The notes: a model not told the origin generated them from the sequence alone. Positions 18,730 through 26,685 are shown, counted from the stretch's first letter. The stretch is DNA of 64,000 nt from Enemella dayhoffiae (GCF_002250625.1 NZ_NMVQ01000007.1:1-64000), one strand, 5' to 3'. Program-made: numbers and translations.

Positions 18730-18837
18730 GATTCCACCGCGCGGCGGGGCGGTCCACGGCTTCACGGCCCGCGGTTTGCAGCTCGAGCGCGGTCGTCAGC
18801 GCCCATCCTGCGCCTCGACGAGTGCGGGCTGTGTTGG

Positions 18838-19404
18838 TCAGCCGCAGTTGTCGCAAACGCCGGTTCGAGGCACTTCCATGAAGCACTGGTCACACACCTG
18901 GCGTTCTGGTCGAGTGGCTGCAGCGGATCGCCGGCGGCTCTCTTCGATCTCGCTGTGCAGGCTCGTCGGTCGGGGTTCGGCGTCAGCTGGGAGGTCGGGG
19001 CAGAAGAAGCGGTAACAGGCGAGCCGGTCCGCCGCCGCAACGGCTTCCAGCCGGTCACCACTCAACGATCTGTAGGGGTGCTGGGGATTGTGATACCCGT
19101 CGCCCACGTCGCCGGTGCTCGTGTGCACCACCAGCGACGTCAGCGGTGGAAGTCCTTGGTCCAAGCAGGAGCCGATCACCGGTTCCAAAACTCTCCCGAT
19201 CCAGTTGCCGAGGAGCGTTCGGGTTCGGTATCCGGTGGTCCGCTGCAACTCCTCGGCGAGATCCTTGTAGGTGATGTGCCCGTAGGGCCGTTCTGCCACT
19301 CGAGAGAGCACCGGAATGGTGGCGTCGGTCCAAGCGTCCATCGCTTCCTGCCACGGGACCTGTTTCTCTGGTGCGTCAACGTGCCAAGTGCCGGGATTCG
19401 CCAT
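18838..19404 (-). CDS. Uncharacterised protein with C-terminal zinc ribbon
   Basis: The start ATG at 19402-19404 is preferred over an upstream extension because TACGAT lies exactly six bases before it (19411-19416). The 188-residue product has an N-terminal helical region (WQEAMDAWTDATIPVL ... YGHITYKDLAEELQ) that looks like a winged helix, a middle part LPPLTSLVVHTSTGDVGDGY, and a C-terminal CDQC ... CDNC pair that would bind one zinc ion. Proteins of this outline occur in actinobacteria without known function; the conserved LVVH-x-x-TG-x-VG-x-GY stretch could be a catalytic or nucleic-acid-binding site. It stands alone, convergent with the candidate immunity gene. Confidence 0.65.
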   Translation of the reverse strand: MANPGTWHVDAPEKQVPWQEAMDAWTDATIPVLSRVAERPYGHITYKDLAEELQRTTGYRTRTLLGNWIGRVLEPVIGSCLDQGLPPLTSLVVHTSTGDVGDGYHNPQHPYRSLSGDRLEAVAAADRLACYRFFCPDLPADAEPRPTSLHSEIEESRRRSAAATRPERQVCDQCFMEVPRTGVCDNCG

Positions 19405-19410
19405 GCGGGA

Positions 19411-19416
19411 ATCGTA
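19411..19416 (-). promoter_or_regulatory. -10 box of a leaderless promoter (TACGAT, N6, ATG)
   Basis: TACGAT on the minus strand is followed by TCCCGC and the ATG at 19404. There is no room for a ribosome-binding site, so this looks like a leaderless start. Confidence 0.5.
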
Positions 19417-19485
19417 CCGGCGAGAACGGAAGGCGCATTCAGCAACACCCAGACCGGCAACGGGACCCGCCACAGGATCGGCGAT

Positions 19486-20526
19486 TCAGATCGCCACCCA
19501 GTTTGATTTCCTGCCACCGCGGATGCGCGAGGTGACCGTGAGGCTTCCGTCGGCTTCGATCGCGTACGCCACCACCTCATCGCTCTTCTCACCGACCGCG
19601 ATCAGGTGGCCGTCGGGGGTGATGCCGAAGCCGCGCGGTTGGCGTACGGTCTCGGTGATCGACACCTGACCCTGCAGCGCCCCGTCCTCGGCCACCGCGA
19701 TACCGACCAGCGTCGACTCGCACCGCTCGGAGACGAACAGGAACCGCTCGTCGGGGGACAGGTGCAGGTCCGCACCCCAGATGAGGTGCCCCTCGACGGG
19801 ATCCGCGCCGAGCTCGCTGTGCATCAGCCCCCGCGACTCGTCGATCGCCGACACCGCCTCGGCCCGGGTGAGCAGACCGGTCTCCGGATCGCGGGTGAAG
19901 CGGATCGCCTCCCCCGAGAATTCCGTACTGCAGTAGAGATTGCGGCCGTCAGCACTCAGCACCAGGTGTCGCGGTCCCGACTTCGGCGGCGCCGCGACCG
20001 TCGGCGGGTCCAGCGGTTCCAACCTCCCGCCGACCAGGGAGCACTGGGCGATCACGTCCTCACCCAGCGACGCCAGATAGGCGAACCTTCCGTCGTCCGA
20101 GACGATCACCGAGTGCAGGTTGGCGTGCTCCACCCGCGAGGCGACCGCGCCCACGGTCCCGTCGGCTGCAATCGGCATGCTGACACCGAATCCGCCGCCA
20201 TAGCTGACCGCCAACAGCGTGTGTCCGCTCGGGTCGACGCTCAGATAGGTGAGCGAATCCGCCACCTCGGTCCGCGACACCGGAGTCAGCCGGCCCGCCT
20301 CATCGATCCGCACGGTGACCACCGTCGGCGGATCGGAGCGGACCGAGACGAACATCCGGTCCCGCGGCCGGTCGAGCACCAGGGCGGTCGCGCCCGGCCC
20401 GACCTCGCAGCGGGCCGTCTCGGTGAGCGTGCCGTCGGCGTCCAGTTCACAGGTGGCGACGACCCCGTCGCCGGCGTGGGCCAAGAAGAGCTGCTGCGGC
20501 GCTGCGTCTTGCGGCTGTTCGGTCAT
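19486..20526 (-). CDS. Lactonase-family beta-propeller protein (6-phosphogluconolactonase-like)
   Basis: The roughly 346-residue product repeats the seven-bladed propeller pattern: LYLSVDPSGHTLL-like strands, VIVSDDGRFAYL, LVLSADGRNLYCS, LHLSPDERFLFVSERCES, and a final RQPRGFGITPDGHLIAVGEKSDEV. This is the YbhE/lactonase family (Pfam Lactonase), whose studied members hydrolyse 6-phosphogluconolactone in the pentose phosphate pathway; many members have unknown substrates. No signal peptide, so cytoplasmic. The start is uncertain: ATG at 20524-20526 or GTG nine bases earlier at 20533-20535. A single gene divergent from the next one. Confidence 0.85.
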   Translation of the reverse strand: MTEQPQDAAPQQLFLAHAGDGVVATCELDADGTLTETARCEVGPGATALVLDRPRDRMFVSVRSDPPTVVTVRIDEAGRLTPVSRTEVADSLTYLSVDPSGHTLLAVSYGGGFGVSMPIAADGTVGAVASRVEHANLHSVIVSDDGRFAYLASLGEDVIAQCSLVGGRLEPLDPPTVAAPPKSGPRHLVLSADGRNLYCSTEFSGEAIRFTRDPETGLLTRAEAVSAIDESRGLMHSELGADPVEGHLIWGADLHLSPDERFLFVSERCESTLVGIAVAEDGALQGQVSITETVRQPRGFGITPDGHLIAVGEKSDEVVAYAIEADGSLTVTSRIRGGRKSNWVAI

Positions 20527-20593
20527 GGACTCCACTCAATCAAAGGCCCCGCACCCGGCTGGAGCGGCCCCCGGGTTCGGTCACACTGGACGA

Positions 20594-21355
20594 ATGCGCA
20601 CGGACTCGATCTGGTTCCACCTGATCTCCCTCGGCTTCACCGTGGTGGGCATCGCCATGCTCGTCATCGGTCGGGAGCCGATGGGGCTCGTCGTGGCGCT
20701 GTTCTTCGGCGGCGGTTGGGTGGCCACGCAGGCGATCCGCCGGGATCGTGCCCTGGGTCGCTGGCCCAGGCTCGTCGCCGGAATCGCGACTCTGGGCGTC
20801 GCCGCCAGCAGTCTGCTGATGGTGCTCCAGGGCGAGACCATCACCACGATCATCGGCGTGATCGCCGCGGTGTTCTTCGGCGCGTGCGCTGTCGTCTTTC
20901 TGGTCAGTGCCGTGCGCGGAGACCGGCCCGAGCCACCCGCGATCCCGCCCAACCCGGTGCTGACCCCCGAGCAGGTCGAGTTCGAGCTCGACCGGGCCAT
21001 GCTGGCCCGGCAGGGCGCGGCCCACGAGAACTCGCGCACTCAGCTCCACGTCGAGGGGGCGACCGTCACCCTGCCGATGGCGCCCGGCACCGACCCGTAC
21101 GCCGCCCTGCGGCAACTGCTTCCGGAAGGACAGGAACTCCTCGACCCGACGGGCAGGCCGAGCCGCATCGGCTATCTGGACAAGCACCTGAAGCCGGTGC
21201 TGCTGATCGCTTGGGCCGAGCCCGAAGAGATCGTCGTGGCGGCGTACGCCGTCGAAGGGCTGCTCAGCATGCACTCCGCCCACAAGGTGCTGCAGGCGAT
21301 GGTGTCCCGCCGGGGCCGAACCCGCGGTTGCCGGGTCAGCCGATCAGACGCTTGA
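20594..21355 (+). CDS. Uncharacterised membrane protein with cytoplasmic C-terminal domain
   Basis: The start is the ATG at 20594, six bases after a CACACT hexamer. The 253-residue product opens with about four hydrophobic helices (FHLISLGFTVVGIAMLVIG, LVVALFFGGGWVA, LVAGIATLGVAASSLLMVL, IIGVIAAVFFGACAVVFLV), followed by a soluble half with LTPEQVEFELDRAMLARQG and a region ending AAYAVEGLLSMHSAHKVLQ. I do not recognise the family. Its 3' end overlaps by 20 bases the convergent Cys-rich mini-gene on the other strand, which is unusual and suggests that both are read only weakly through the overlap. Confidence 0.65.
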   Translation: MRTDSIWFHLISLGFTVVGIAMLVIGREPMGLVVALFFGGGWVATQAIRRDRALGRWPRLVAGIATLGVAASSLLMVLQGETITTIIGVIAAVFFGACAVVFLVSAVRGDRPEPPAIPPNPVLTPEQVEFELDRAMLARQGAAHENSRTQLHVEGATVTLPMAPGTDPYAALRQLLPEGQELLDPTGRPSRIGYLDKHLKPVLLIAWAEPEEIVVAAYAVEGLLSMHSAHKVLQAMVSRRGRTRGCRVSRSDA

Positions 21356-21500
21356 GGAAGCCCGGCTTCCTGCCCGGATCCCCCTCGTGCCCGTCGCACC
21401 ACTGAGCGGCGGGCACGCCGCGCTTCACCTGGTCGACGTGCTGGCCGCAGCCGGCCCAGGTGGTCTTGCCGCACTGTTGGCAGGCCACTGCACGACACAT
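21336..21500 (-). CDS. 54-residue Cys-rich mini-protein
   Basis: The minus-strand frame begins with ATG at 21498-21500, behind a good AAGGAG site, and encodes MCRAVACQQCGKTTWAGCGQ followed by HVDQVKRGVPAAQWCDGHEG and a short basic tail ending LKRLIG. Five cysteines and two histidines (C2, C7, C10, C18, C35, H21, H38) suggest a small metal-binding fold. Short proteins with the same CGKTTWxGCGxHV core are widespread in actinobacteria without a known function. It is divergent from the CstR-like regulator, and the palindromic operator lies between the two starts, so regulation of this gene by that sensor is likely. Confidence 0.8.
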   Translation of the reverse strand: MCRAVACQQCGKTTWAGCGQHVDQVKRGVPAAQWCDGHEGDPGRKPGFLKRLIG

Positions 21501-21540
21501 GTCGCATTCTCCTTCAGTAGGTTGCCGGTTGTGGATGATG

Positions 21541-21557
21541 ATACCCCCCTAGGGTAT
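21541..21557. promoter_or_regulatory. Palindromic operator of the CsoR/CstR type
   Basis: ATACCC CCCTA GGGTAT forms a perfect six-base inverted repeat around a C-rich core. CsoR-family repressors bind G/C-tract operators of the form TACCC...GGGTA. The site lies 24 bases before the regulator gene and 40 bases before the divergent Cys-rich mini-gene, so it can control both. Confidence 0.7.
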
Positions 21558-21581
21558 CGGTGGACAACACGGGAGTGGGCC

Positions 21582-21845
21582 ATGGTGCAACTGGATCCGC
21601 AGGAGATGACCGCGGTGGTCAGGCGGCTGAAGCGTGCTCAGGGGCAGATCGGCGGGGTGGTGAAGATGATCGAGGAGGGCCGCGACTGCCAGGACATCGT
21701 CAACCAGCTCGCCGCCGTCTCGAAAGCGATCGATCGGGCCGGGTTCGCCACCATCGCCGTCGGCCTGCGCGAGTGCATGGCGCAGCCGGACGGCGGCGAG
21801 CTGGACGTCGCCGCGATGGAGAAGCTGTTCCTCTCGCTAGCCTGA
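21582..21845 (+). CDS. CsoR-family metal/persulfide-sensing repressor, CstR-like
   Basis: The 87-residue all-helical protein has the family core RLKRAQGQIGGVVKMIEEGRDC, then QLAAVSKAIDRAGFATIAVGLREC. Copper-type CsoR uses Cys36, His61 and Cys65; here Cys36 and Cys65 are present but position 61 is Gly, so the copper triad is incomplete. A two-cysteine site with the AIDRAGFA core is the CstR pattern, which senses persulfides by forming disulfide or polysulfide bridges. A TusA-like sulfur carrier lies 4.4 kb downstream. The ATG at 21582 is used; a GGGAG site lies just upstream. It is probably autoregulated through the palindrome before it. Confidence 0.85.
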   Translation: MVQLDPQEMTAVVRRLKRAQGQIGGVVKMIEEGRDCQDIVNQLAAVSKAIDRAGFATIAVGLRECMAQPDGGELDVAAMEKLFLSLA

Positions 21846-21854
21846 CGCCGCGGG

Positions 21855-23180
21855 CTAGGCCTGCACGGGTTGCGCGGGCGGGGGAGCGGAGTCGGCGTAG
21901 AACCGCGACAACAGCGCGTACGCCTGGGTGCGGAAGGCGAGCAGCACCACGACCAGCATCACCAGCGAGGCGAGCACGAACACCAGCGCGATCCCGCGGG
22001 CCTGCCCGCCACCGAGCAGCCAACCCCAGGTGGCGCGCCCGGAATCGGTGTTCATGTAGGGAATCAGCCAGAACTGCGCGAGCGGTCCGATCAGGAACGA
22101 CGACACCGGGGTGGCCGCCGACTCCACGCTCTGGGCGAAGCCGAACACCCGGCCCTGCCGGTGCAGCGGCACCACCCGTTGGATGATCGTCTGCTCGGCG
22201 GCCTCGGCGATCGGCATCAGGCACATGAAGACGAAGATGCCGACGGCGTACAACCACGCCCACTCGCGGATCGTGAACGCCATGCCGAGCAGGGCGATGC
22301 CCACGTTCACCAGCAGCAGGGTGCGGACGGGGTTGGCGCCGATCCCGCGCTTGGCGACCAGGGTGCCGCCCACGATGAACCCGCAGCCGGTCACCCCGAG
22401 CACGATGCCCCACGCCTCGACCGGAAACAGTTCCAGGCCGTAGGGGTCCATCAGCGCCATGAACACCCCACCCACCAGGTTGTTGAAGCAGGCGAAGAGA
22501 ATCAGCGCCATCAACCCCGGCACCGCGCGGATCGCGGCGAGCGACCCGGCCAGGTCGATCGTCTTGGTGCCGAGCTCCGGATCGTGGAACACGCCCTGCT
22601 CCGGGATCGCCACCGTGACCAGGTGCAGCAGCGCCCCGGCGGTCGCGACCACCGCGATGCCGAGGGTCCACCCCATGCCGAGCAGGCCGATCGCCAGCCC
22701 GCTGAACACGGAGGTGAGCGTGAACGCGATCCCCTGCACCGCGCCGACCATGCCGTTCGCCTGACCGCGCTGCTCGTCCGGCACCAGCAGGGTGACGGTG
22801 GTGGACAGGGCGATGTTGCGCAGGTTCTCCACCACCCCGCCGATCAGGATCACCCCGGTGAACACCCAGAACAGCGGTCGGGTCCAGTCGAGCAGGGTTT
22901 CCTTGTCCACCAGCAGAAATAGCCCGCCGGCCAGGGCGTATGTGCTCAACGTGACGACGCTGGACGCCATCATCACCCGCTTCTTCTTGTGCCGGTCGAC
23001 CAGCACGCCGAACGGGATGCCGAGCAGGGCGACCAGCAGCATGTACAGGCCGCCGACGATCGAGGTCGCCAGCACCGACCTGGTCTCCAGATAGACCCAG
23101 AACGTCAGGGCGAACCAGAGGAAACTGCTGGTCAGGTTGGCGACGAGGGTGTTGGCCAACACGCGGTGGAACTGCTTCAT
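21855..23180 (-). CDS. MFS-type transporter
   Basis: The protein of about 441 residues has 12 likely membrane helices and the major facilitator loop motif GIPFGVLVDRHKKKRVM between helices 2 and 3. The second half repeats the pattern (VAKRGIGANPVRTLLL). Families with this outline export drugs or macrolides or take up unknown solutes; the sequence does not say which. The start is the ATG at 23178-23180 (MKQFHRVLANTLVANL), seven bases after TAGGGT; a ten-codon upstream extension is possible. It is convergent with the CstR-like gene, ten bases apart. Confidence 0.82.
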   Translation of the reverse strand: MKQFHRVLANTLVANLTSSFLWFALTFWVYLETRSVLATSIVGGLYMLLVALLGIPFGVLVDRHKKKRVMMASSVVTLSTYALAGGLFLLVDKETLLDWTRPLFWVFTGVILIGGVVENLRNIALSTTVTLLVPDEQRGQANGMVGAVQGIAFTLTSVFSGLAIGLLGMGWTLGIAVVATAGALLHLVTVAIPEQGVFHDPELGTKTIDLAGSLAAIRAVPGLMALILFACFNNLVGGVFMALMDPYGLELFPVEAWGIVLGVTGCGFIVGGTLVAKRGIGANPVRTLLLVNVGIALLGMAFTIREWAWLYAVGIFVFMCLMPIAEAAEQTIIQRVVPLHRQGRVFGFAQSVESAATPVSSFLIGPLAQFWLIPYMNTDSGRATWGWLLGGGQARGIALVFVLASLVMLVVVLLAFRTQAYALLSRFYADSAPPPAQPVQA

Positions 23181-23520
23181 GGGATCAACCCTAGATTCGT
23201 ACGCCGACATCGCGCTTCTCCATTTTTGCTCGGTTGGTGGGGTTCGCCTCCCACTCCATCGCCGATGGCGGACAGTTTCGGTCCGCAGTGGCTGCGGGGC
23301 TCCTGGCGGGTCTGAAAATGATCATGACCAGATCGGCTGTGTTCTTGCGCAGTGCAGAAATGACCCCGATCCGGGGGTTGTTGTGAAAGGGCTGCGACGC
23401 CCTCACTCAGCCGGCGTTGCGTGGGGTGAAGATCACAATGCCCACCACTCCGATCGAGATGGACGCGAGACTGCGTCGGCCTTATTGTTACGGAAGAACC
23501 GTATTTAACGAGGAGGATTC
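23181..23520. promoter_or_regulatory. 340-base promoter region between MFS gene and norB, with a dyad just before norB
   Basis: At its left edge TAGGGT on the minus strand (23188-23193) precedes the MFS start. At its right edge TACGG AAGAA CCGTA (23489-23503) is a perfect five-base inverted repeat only 7 bases before the AGGAGG ribosome site (23511-23516) of norB. A repressor bound there would block transcription or translation of the nitric oxide reductase. The middle of the gap has no supported gene; a short CCCCGATCCGGGG dyad occurs near 23365. Confidence 0.5.
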
Positions 23521-25932
23521 ATGACCACGGTGTCGGAGCGTCCCCGGGCCGGGCGGGCGCCGAAGGACCACCAGAAGCGGGACAGGCGGTGGTGGATCGC
23601 GTTGATCATCGTCGTCGTGGCGTCCTTCACCGTCCTGCTGCAGCAGGGCATGGCGATCAACCGCGACAAGCCGCCGATCCCGAGCAGTGTGACCAGCCCG
23701 AGCGGCCAGCTGATGAGCGGGGCCGACATCGTCAAGGGCCAGCAGATCTGGCAGTCGATGGGCGGGCAGGAGATCGGTTCGGTGTGGGGCCACGGCGCCT
23801 ATGTCGCCCCCGACTGGACCGCGGACTGGCTGCACCGCGAGGCGATGTTCATCCTGGACACGTGGGCCAAGGAGCGCGGTGTCGCGAGCTTCGACCAGCT
23901 CAAGCCCGAGGACCAGGGCGCCCTGCAGGCGCGGCTGAAGTCGACCCTGCGTACCAACACCTATGACAAGGCGACCGGCGTGATCACCCTGGCGCCGGTC
24001 CGCGTCCAGGCGTACGAGAACAACGTCGCCCACTACACGCAGATGTTCCGTGACGGGCACGAGCACTACGCGATCCCCAAGGACGCGATGAAGGATCCCG
24101 CGCTCGCCCGCCAGATGTGCAACTTCTTCTGGTGGACCGCCTGGGCGGCGTCGACGAACGCGCCGAACAACGAGGTCACCTACACCCAGAACTGGCCGCA
24201 TGAGCCGTTGATCGACAACGTGCCGCCGGCCGACAACATCCTGTGGTCGATCATCAGCTTCATCCTGCTCCTCGCCGGTATCGCCGGCATGGTCTACTAC
24301 CACTCCTCCCAGGATGACGAGGAGGTCCCCGAGGACGTCCCGAGCCGCGATCCCCTGCTGGGGTTCAAATCCACGCCGTCACAGCAGGCGACACTGAAAT
24401 ACTTCTTCGTCGTGGGACTGCTGTTCGTGCTGCAGATCGCGTTCGGCATCATCGGCGCCCACTACGGCGTCGAGGGCGGTGCGCTGTTCGGCATCCCGAT
24501 CGACCAGATCCTGCCGTACGCCGTCGTGCGCACCTGGCACACCCAGCTCGGCATCCTCTGGATCGCCACCGCCTGGCTGGCCACCGGCCTCTACGTCGCC
24601 CCGGCCGTCGGCGGCAAGGAGCCGAAGTTCCAGCGGCTCGGCGTCAACGTGCTGTTCGGCGCGCTGCTGGTCGTGGTGCTCGGGTCGATGGCCGGTGAGT
24701 GGCTGTCGATCATGGGCAAGATGGGCTACGGCAACAAGCTGAACTTCTGGTTCGGCACCCAGGGCATGGAATACGTCGACCTGGGCCGTGCCTTCCAGAT
24801 CGGTCTCATCATCGGGCTGTTCCTGTGGTTCGCGCTGATGTGGCGTGGCATGGCTCCGGCGCTGAAGCGGGCCCGCTCCACCGACGGCAGGACGATCGAC
24901 CCGACCGACTCCGCCCCGCTCGCCAGCGGGTCGCAGCGGTCGCTGATCATCATGCTGCTGATGTCCTGCCTGGCCATCGCCGGCTTCTATGGCGCGGCAT
25001 TCGGCGTCAACCACAGCACCCACCTGTCCATCGCCGAATATTGGCGCTGGTGGGTCGTGCACCTGTGGGTGGAGGGGTTCTTCGAGGTGTTCGCCACCGC
25101 GGTGATGGCGTTCCTGTTCTCGCGGCTCAGGCTGGTCAAGGCGGCCACCGCGCAGAGTGCGGTGCTCGCGTCCACGGTGATCTTCCTCTCCGGCGGCATC
25201 CTCGGCACCTTCCACCACCTCTACTTCACCGGTGCCCCCTCGTCGGTGCTCGCCCTGGGCGCGGCGTTCAGCGCCCTCGAGGTGGTACCGCTGGCGCTGA
25301 TGGGGTTCGAGGCGTTCAAGCACCTCAAGCTGCTCAAGGTGCGCGAATGGGTCGCCGGCTACAAGTGGGCCATCTATTTCTTCGTCTCGGTGTCGTTCTG
25401 GAACATGCTCGGCGCCGGCATCTTCGGCTTCCTGATCAACCCGCCGATCTCGCTGTTCTATGTGCAGGGATTGAACTTGACGCCGTTGCACGGGCACACC
25501 GCGCTGTTCGGCGTCTACGGAATGCTCGGCATCGGGCTGATGCTGTTCTGCGTCCGCTCGCTGATGCCGGGCCGGGAGTGGAACGACAAGCCGATCGCGT
25601 TTGGGTTCTGGTGCCTCAACGGTGGGCTGTTCCTGATGGCGTTCCTGTCCCTGCTGCCGCTGGGCCTGGCCCAGGCGTGGGCGTCCATCCAGCACGGACT
25701 CTGGTACGCCCGCAGCGACGAGTTCCTGTACACCCCGGCGCTCACCGTGATCCGCTGGCTGCGCATCCCCGGTGACATCATCTTCGGCATCGGCGCGCTG
25801 GCGATCGGCGTGTTCATGGTCGGCCTGCTGACCGGTCACTCGCTGAAGAAGGACCGCGGCGACGTGGTCGAGGCGGGCGAACTGACCGCCGACGACACCG
25901 ACGTCGACCTGCCCACCAAGCCCGTGGCCTGA
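23521..25932 (+). CDS. norB: Quinol-dependent nitric oxide reductase (qNor)
   Basis: The 803-residue membrane enzyme reduces two NO to N2O with electrons from quinol. It has one N-terminal helix (WWIALIIVVVASFTVLLQQG), a large external domain without a haem-c CxxCH motif, and then about 13 helices of the haem-copper oxidase fold with conserved histidines (RTWHTQLGILW, HLWVEGFFEVF, GTFHHLYFTG, LHGHTALFGVYG). The fused N-terminal domain and the length identify the single-chain quinol type rather than the cytochrome-c type NorBC. AGGAGG lies just before the ATG. It stands alone and serves NO detoxification or a truncated denitrification. A strong hairpin follows the stop. Confidence 0.95.
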   Translation: MTTVSERPRAGRAPKDHQKRDRRWWIALIIVVVASFTVLLQQGMAINRDKPPIPSSVTSPSGQLMSGADIVKGQQIWQSMGGQEIGSVWGHGAYVAPDWTADWLHREAMFILDTWAKERGVASFDQLKPEDQGALQARLKSTLRTNTYDKATGVITLAPVRVQAYENNVAHYTQMFRDGHEHYAIPKDAMKDPALARQMCNFFWWTAWAASTNAPNNEVTYTQNWPHEPLIDNVPPADNILWSIISFILLLAGIAGMVYYHSSQDDEEVPEDVPSRDPLLGFKSTPSQQATLKYFFVVGLLFVLQIAFGIIGAHYGVEGGALFGIPIDQILPYAVVRTWHTQLGILWIATAWLATGLYVAPAVGGKEPKFQRLGVNVLFGALLVVVLGSMAGEWLSIMGKMGYGNKLNFWFGTQGMEYVDLGRAFQIGLIIGLFLWFALMWRGMAPALKRARSTDGRTIDPTDSAPLASGSQRSLIIMLLMSCLAIAGFYGAAFGVNHSTHLSIAEYWRWWVVHLWVEGFFEVFATAVMAFLFSRLRLVKAATAQSAVLASTVIFLSGGILGTFHHLYFTGAPSSVLALGAAFSALEVVPLALMGFEAFKHLKLLKVREWVAGYKWAIYFFVSVSFWNMLGAGIFGFLINPPISLFYVQGLNLTPLHGHTALFGVYGMLGIGLMLFCVRSLMPGREWNDKPIAFGFWCLNGGLFLMAFLSLLPLGLAQAWASIQHGLWYARSDEFLYTPALTVIRWLRIPGDIIFGIGALAIGVFMVGLLTGHSLKKDRGDVVEAGELTADDTDVDLPTKPVA

Positions 25933-25948
25933 GCCTGCGGCGTACGCC

Positions 25949-25981
25949 AGACCCCCGGCTCCTGCGCGGAACCGGGGGTCT
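25949..25981 (+). terminator. Rho-independent-like hairpin after norB
   Basis: AGACCCCCGG at 25949-25958 pairs perfectly with CCGGGGGTCT at 25972-25981 around a 13-base loop, 16 bases after the norB stop codon. No U-tract follows, which is usual for high-GC actinobacterial terminators. Confidence 0.75.
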
Positions 25982-26111
25982 CGTGCGTACCGGCGTCGAC
26001 CAGATTTCACGGGGTGGGCCGATTGCGGGGAACACCTCGGGATTGCCTATAGTTCCATTGTGCGTTCCTATGGCTGGCCGCAACTGACTCCGCACATTGG
26101 AGCTGACCCCC

Positions 26112-26189
26112 ATGTCCCTGACCGGACTCCTGCTCGGCGCCCTGAAGGCGAAGGCCGGCGCCACCCAGGGCGAGCTCGTCAACGCCTGA
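26112..26189 (+). pseudogene. 25-codon frame, possible remnant of a YeeE/YedE-type transporter
   Basis: The frame MSLTGLLLGALKAKAGATQG ELVNA starts at 26112 and stops at 26187-26189. Its first eleven residues look like the start of the first helix of YeeE/YedE sulfur transporters, which are often encoded immediately upstream of tusA-like genes, as here. The hydrophobic run stops abruptly and becomes a polar tail, as if most of the gene had been removed by an in-frame deletion; GGCGCC occurs on both sides of the proposed joint. A leader peptide is the alternative. Confidence 0.4.
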
Positions 26190-26196
26190 TCGCACG

Positions 26197-26219
26197 GTGG
26201 CTGAGCTTGTCGAAGCCAC
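26197..26219. repeat. Copy of the dispersed CTTCGACA...CTCAGCCAC repeat
   Basis: GTGGCTGAGCTTGTCGAAG followed by CCAC lies between the 25-codon remnant and the tusA-like gene. On the other strand it reads GTGGCTTCGACAAGCTCAG, the same word that ends the palindromic elements at 26.6, 44.9 and 61.0 kb. The GTGGCT/AGCCAC ends make it a short dyad. Confidence 0.75.
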
Positions 26220-26245
26220 GAACATCAACCAGAGGAGAAAATCCC

Positions 26246-26473
26246 ATGTCCAAGCACGTGCTCGAGACCGCCGGCGAGGTCTGCCCCTTCCCGCTGGTGG
26301 AGGCCAAGAAGGCGATCGCCGATCTCCCCAACGGCGATGAGCTGGTGATCAACTTCGACTGCACCCAGGCCACCGACTCGATCCCGCAGTGGGCCGCCGA
26401 GTCCGGTTATCCGGTGACCGACTATCGCAAGCTCGGCGACGCCGGTTGGACAATCACCGTCCAGAAGGCCTGA
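26246..26473 (+). CDS. TusA-family sulfur carrier protein
   Basis: The 75-residue protein has the family signature CPFPLVEAKKA (CPxP with the persulfide-carrying cysteine at residue 13) and the two-layer alpha/beta pattern of SirA/TusA proteins, with a second Cys in NFDCTQATDSIP. Members move sulfane sulfur between enzymes by a Cys persulfide. The start is fixed by AGAGGAG at 26231-26237. Together with the CstR-like regulator and the YedE-like remnant it suggests a sulfane sulfur handling set, now partly lost. Confidence 0.88.
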   Translation: MSKHVLETAGEVCPFPLVEAKKAIADLPNGDELVINFDCTQATDSIPQWAAESGYPVTDYRKLGDAGWTITVQKA

Positions 26474-26522
26474 CCCCGCTCCCGCCCGCCGGTTGGCGGT
26501 GCCGGATCGCCCTCCCGAATTT

Positions 26523-26685
26523 GATCGGGCATCCGAACGGTTCATCGGGCGGACCAGATCGTCATCGGGCGGCCGAAATTGTCAGGCAATTTCGGCCGCC
26601 CGATGTCCAATTGCCCCGCCCGATGAACTGGTCGGATGCCCGATCACTTTTCGGGGCGAGGTGGCTTCGACAGGGTCGGCCAGCA
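26523..26685. repeat. Composite palindromic element E1 with CTTCGACAGG tail
   Basis: Three nested perfect inverted repeats are centred on a five-base loop (26582-26586): inner arms of 19 bases (CATCGGGCGGCCGAAATTG at 26563-26581 with 26587-26605), middle arms TTCATCGGGCGG (26541-26552) with 26616-26627, and outer arms GATCGGGCATCCGA (26523-26536) with 26632-26645. The unit CATCGGGCGG therefore occurs twice on each side. Sixteen bases later GTGGCTTCGACAGGGTCGG at 26661 begins the tail shared with other elements. It lies between tusA and the murR-like gene and would form a very stable cruciform or RNA hairpin. Confidence 0.85.

Noticed and set aside
24379-26010. 543-codon minus-strand frame opposite norB
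   Set aside because: Shadow of the NO reductase; composition is typical of antisense frames (His/Asp/Gln/Arg-rich).
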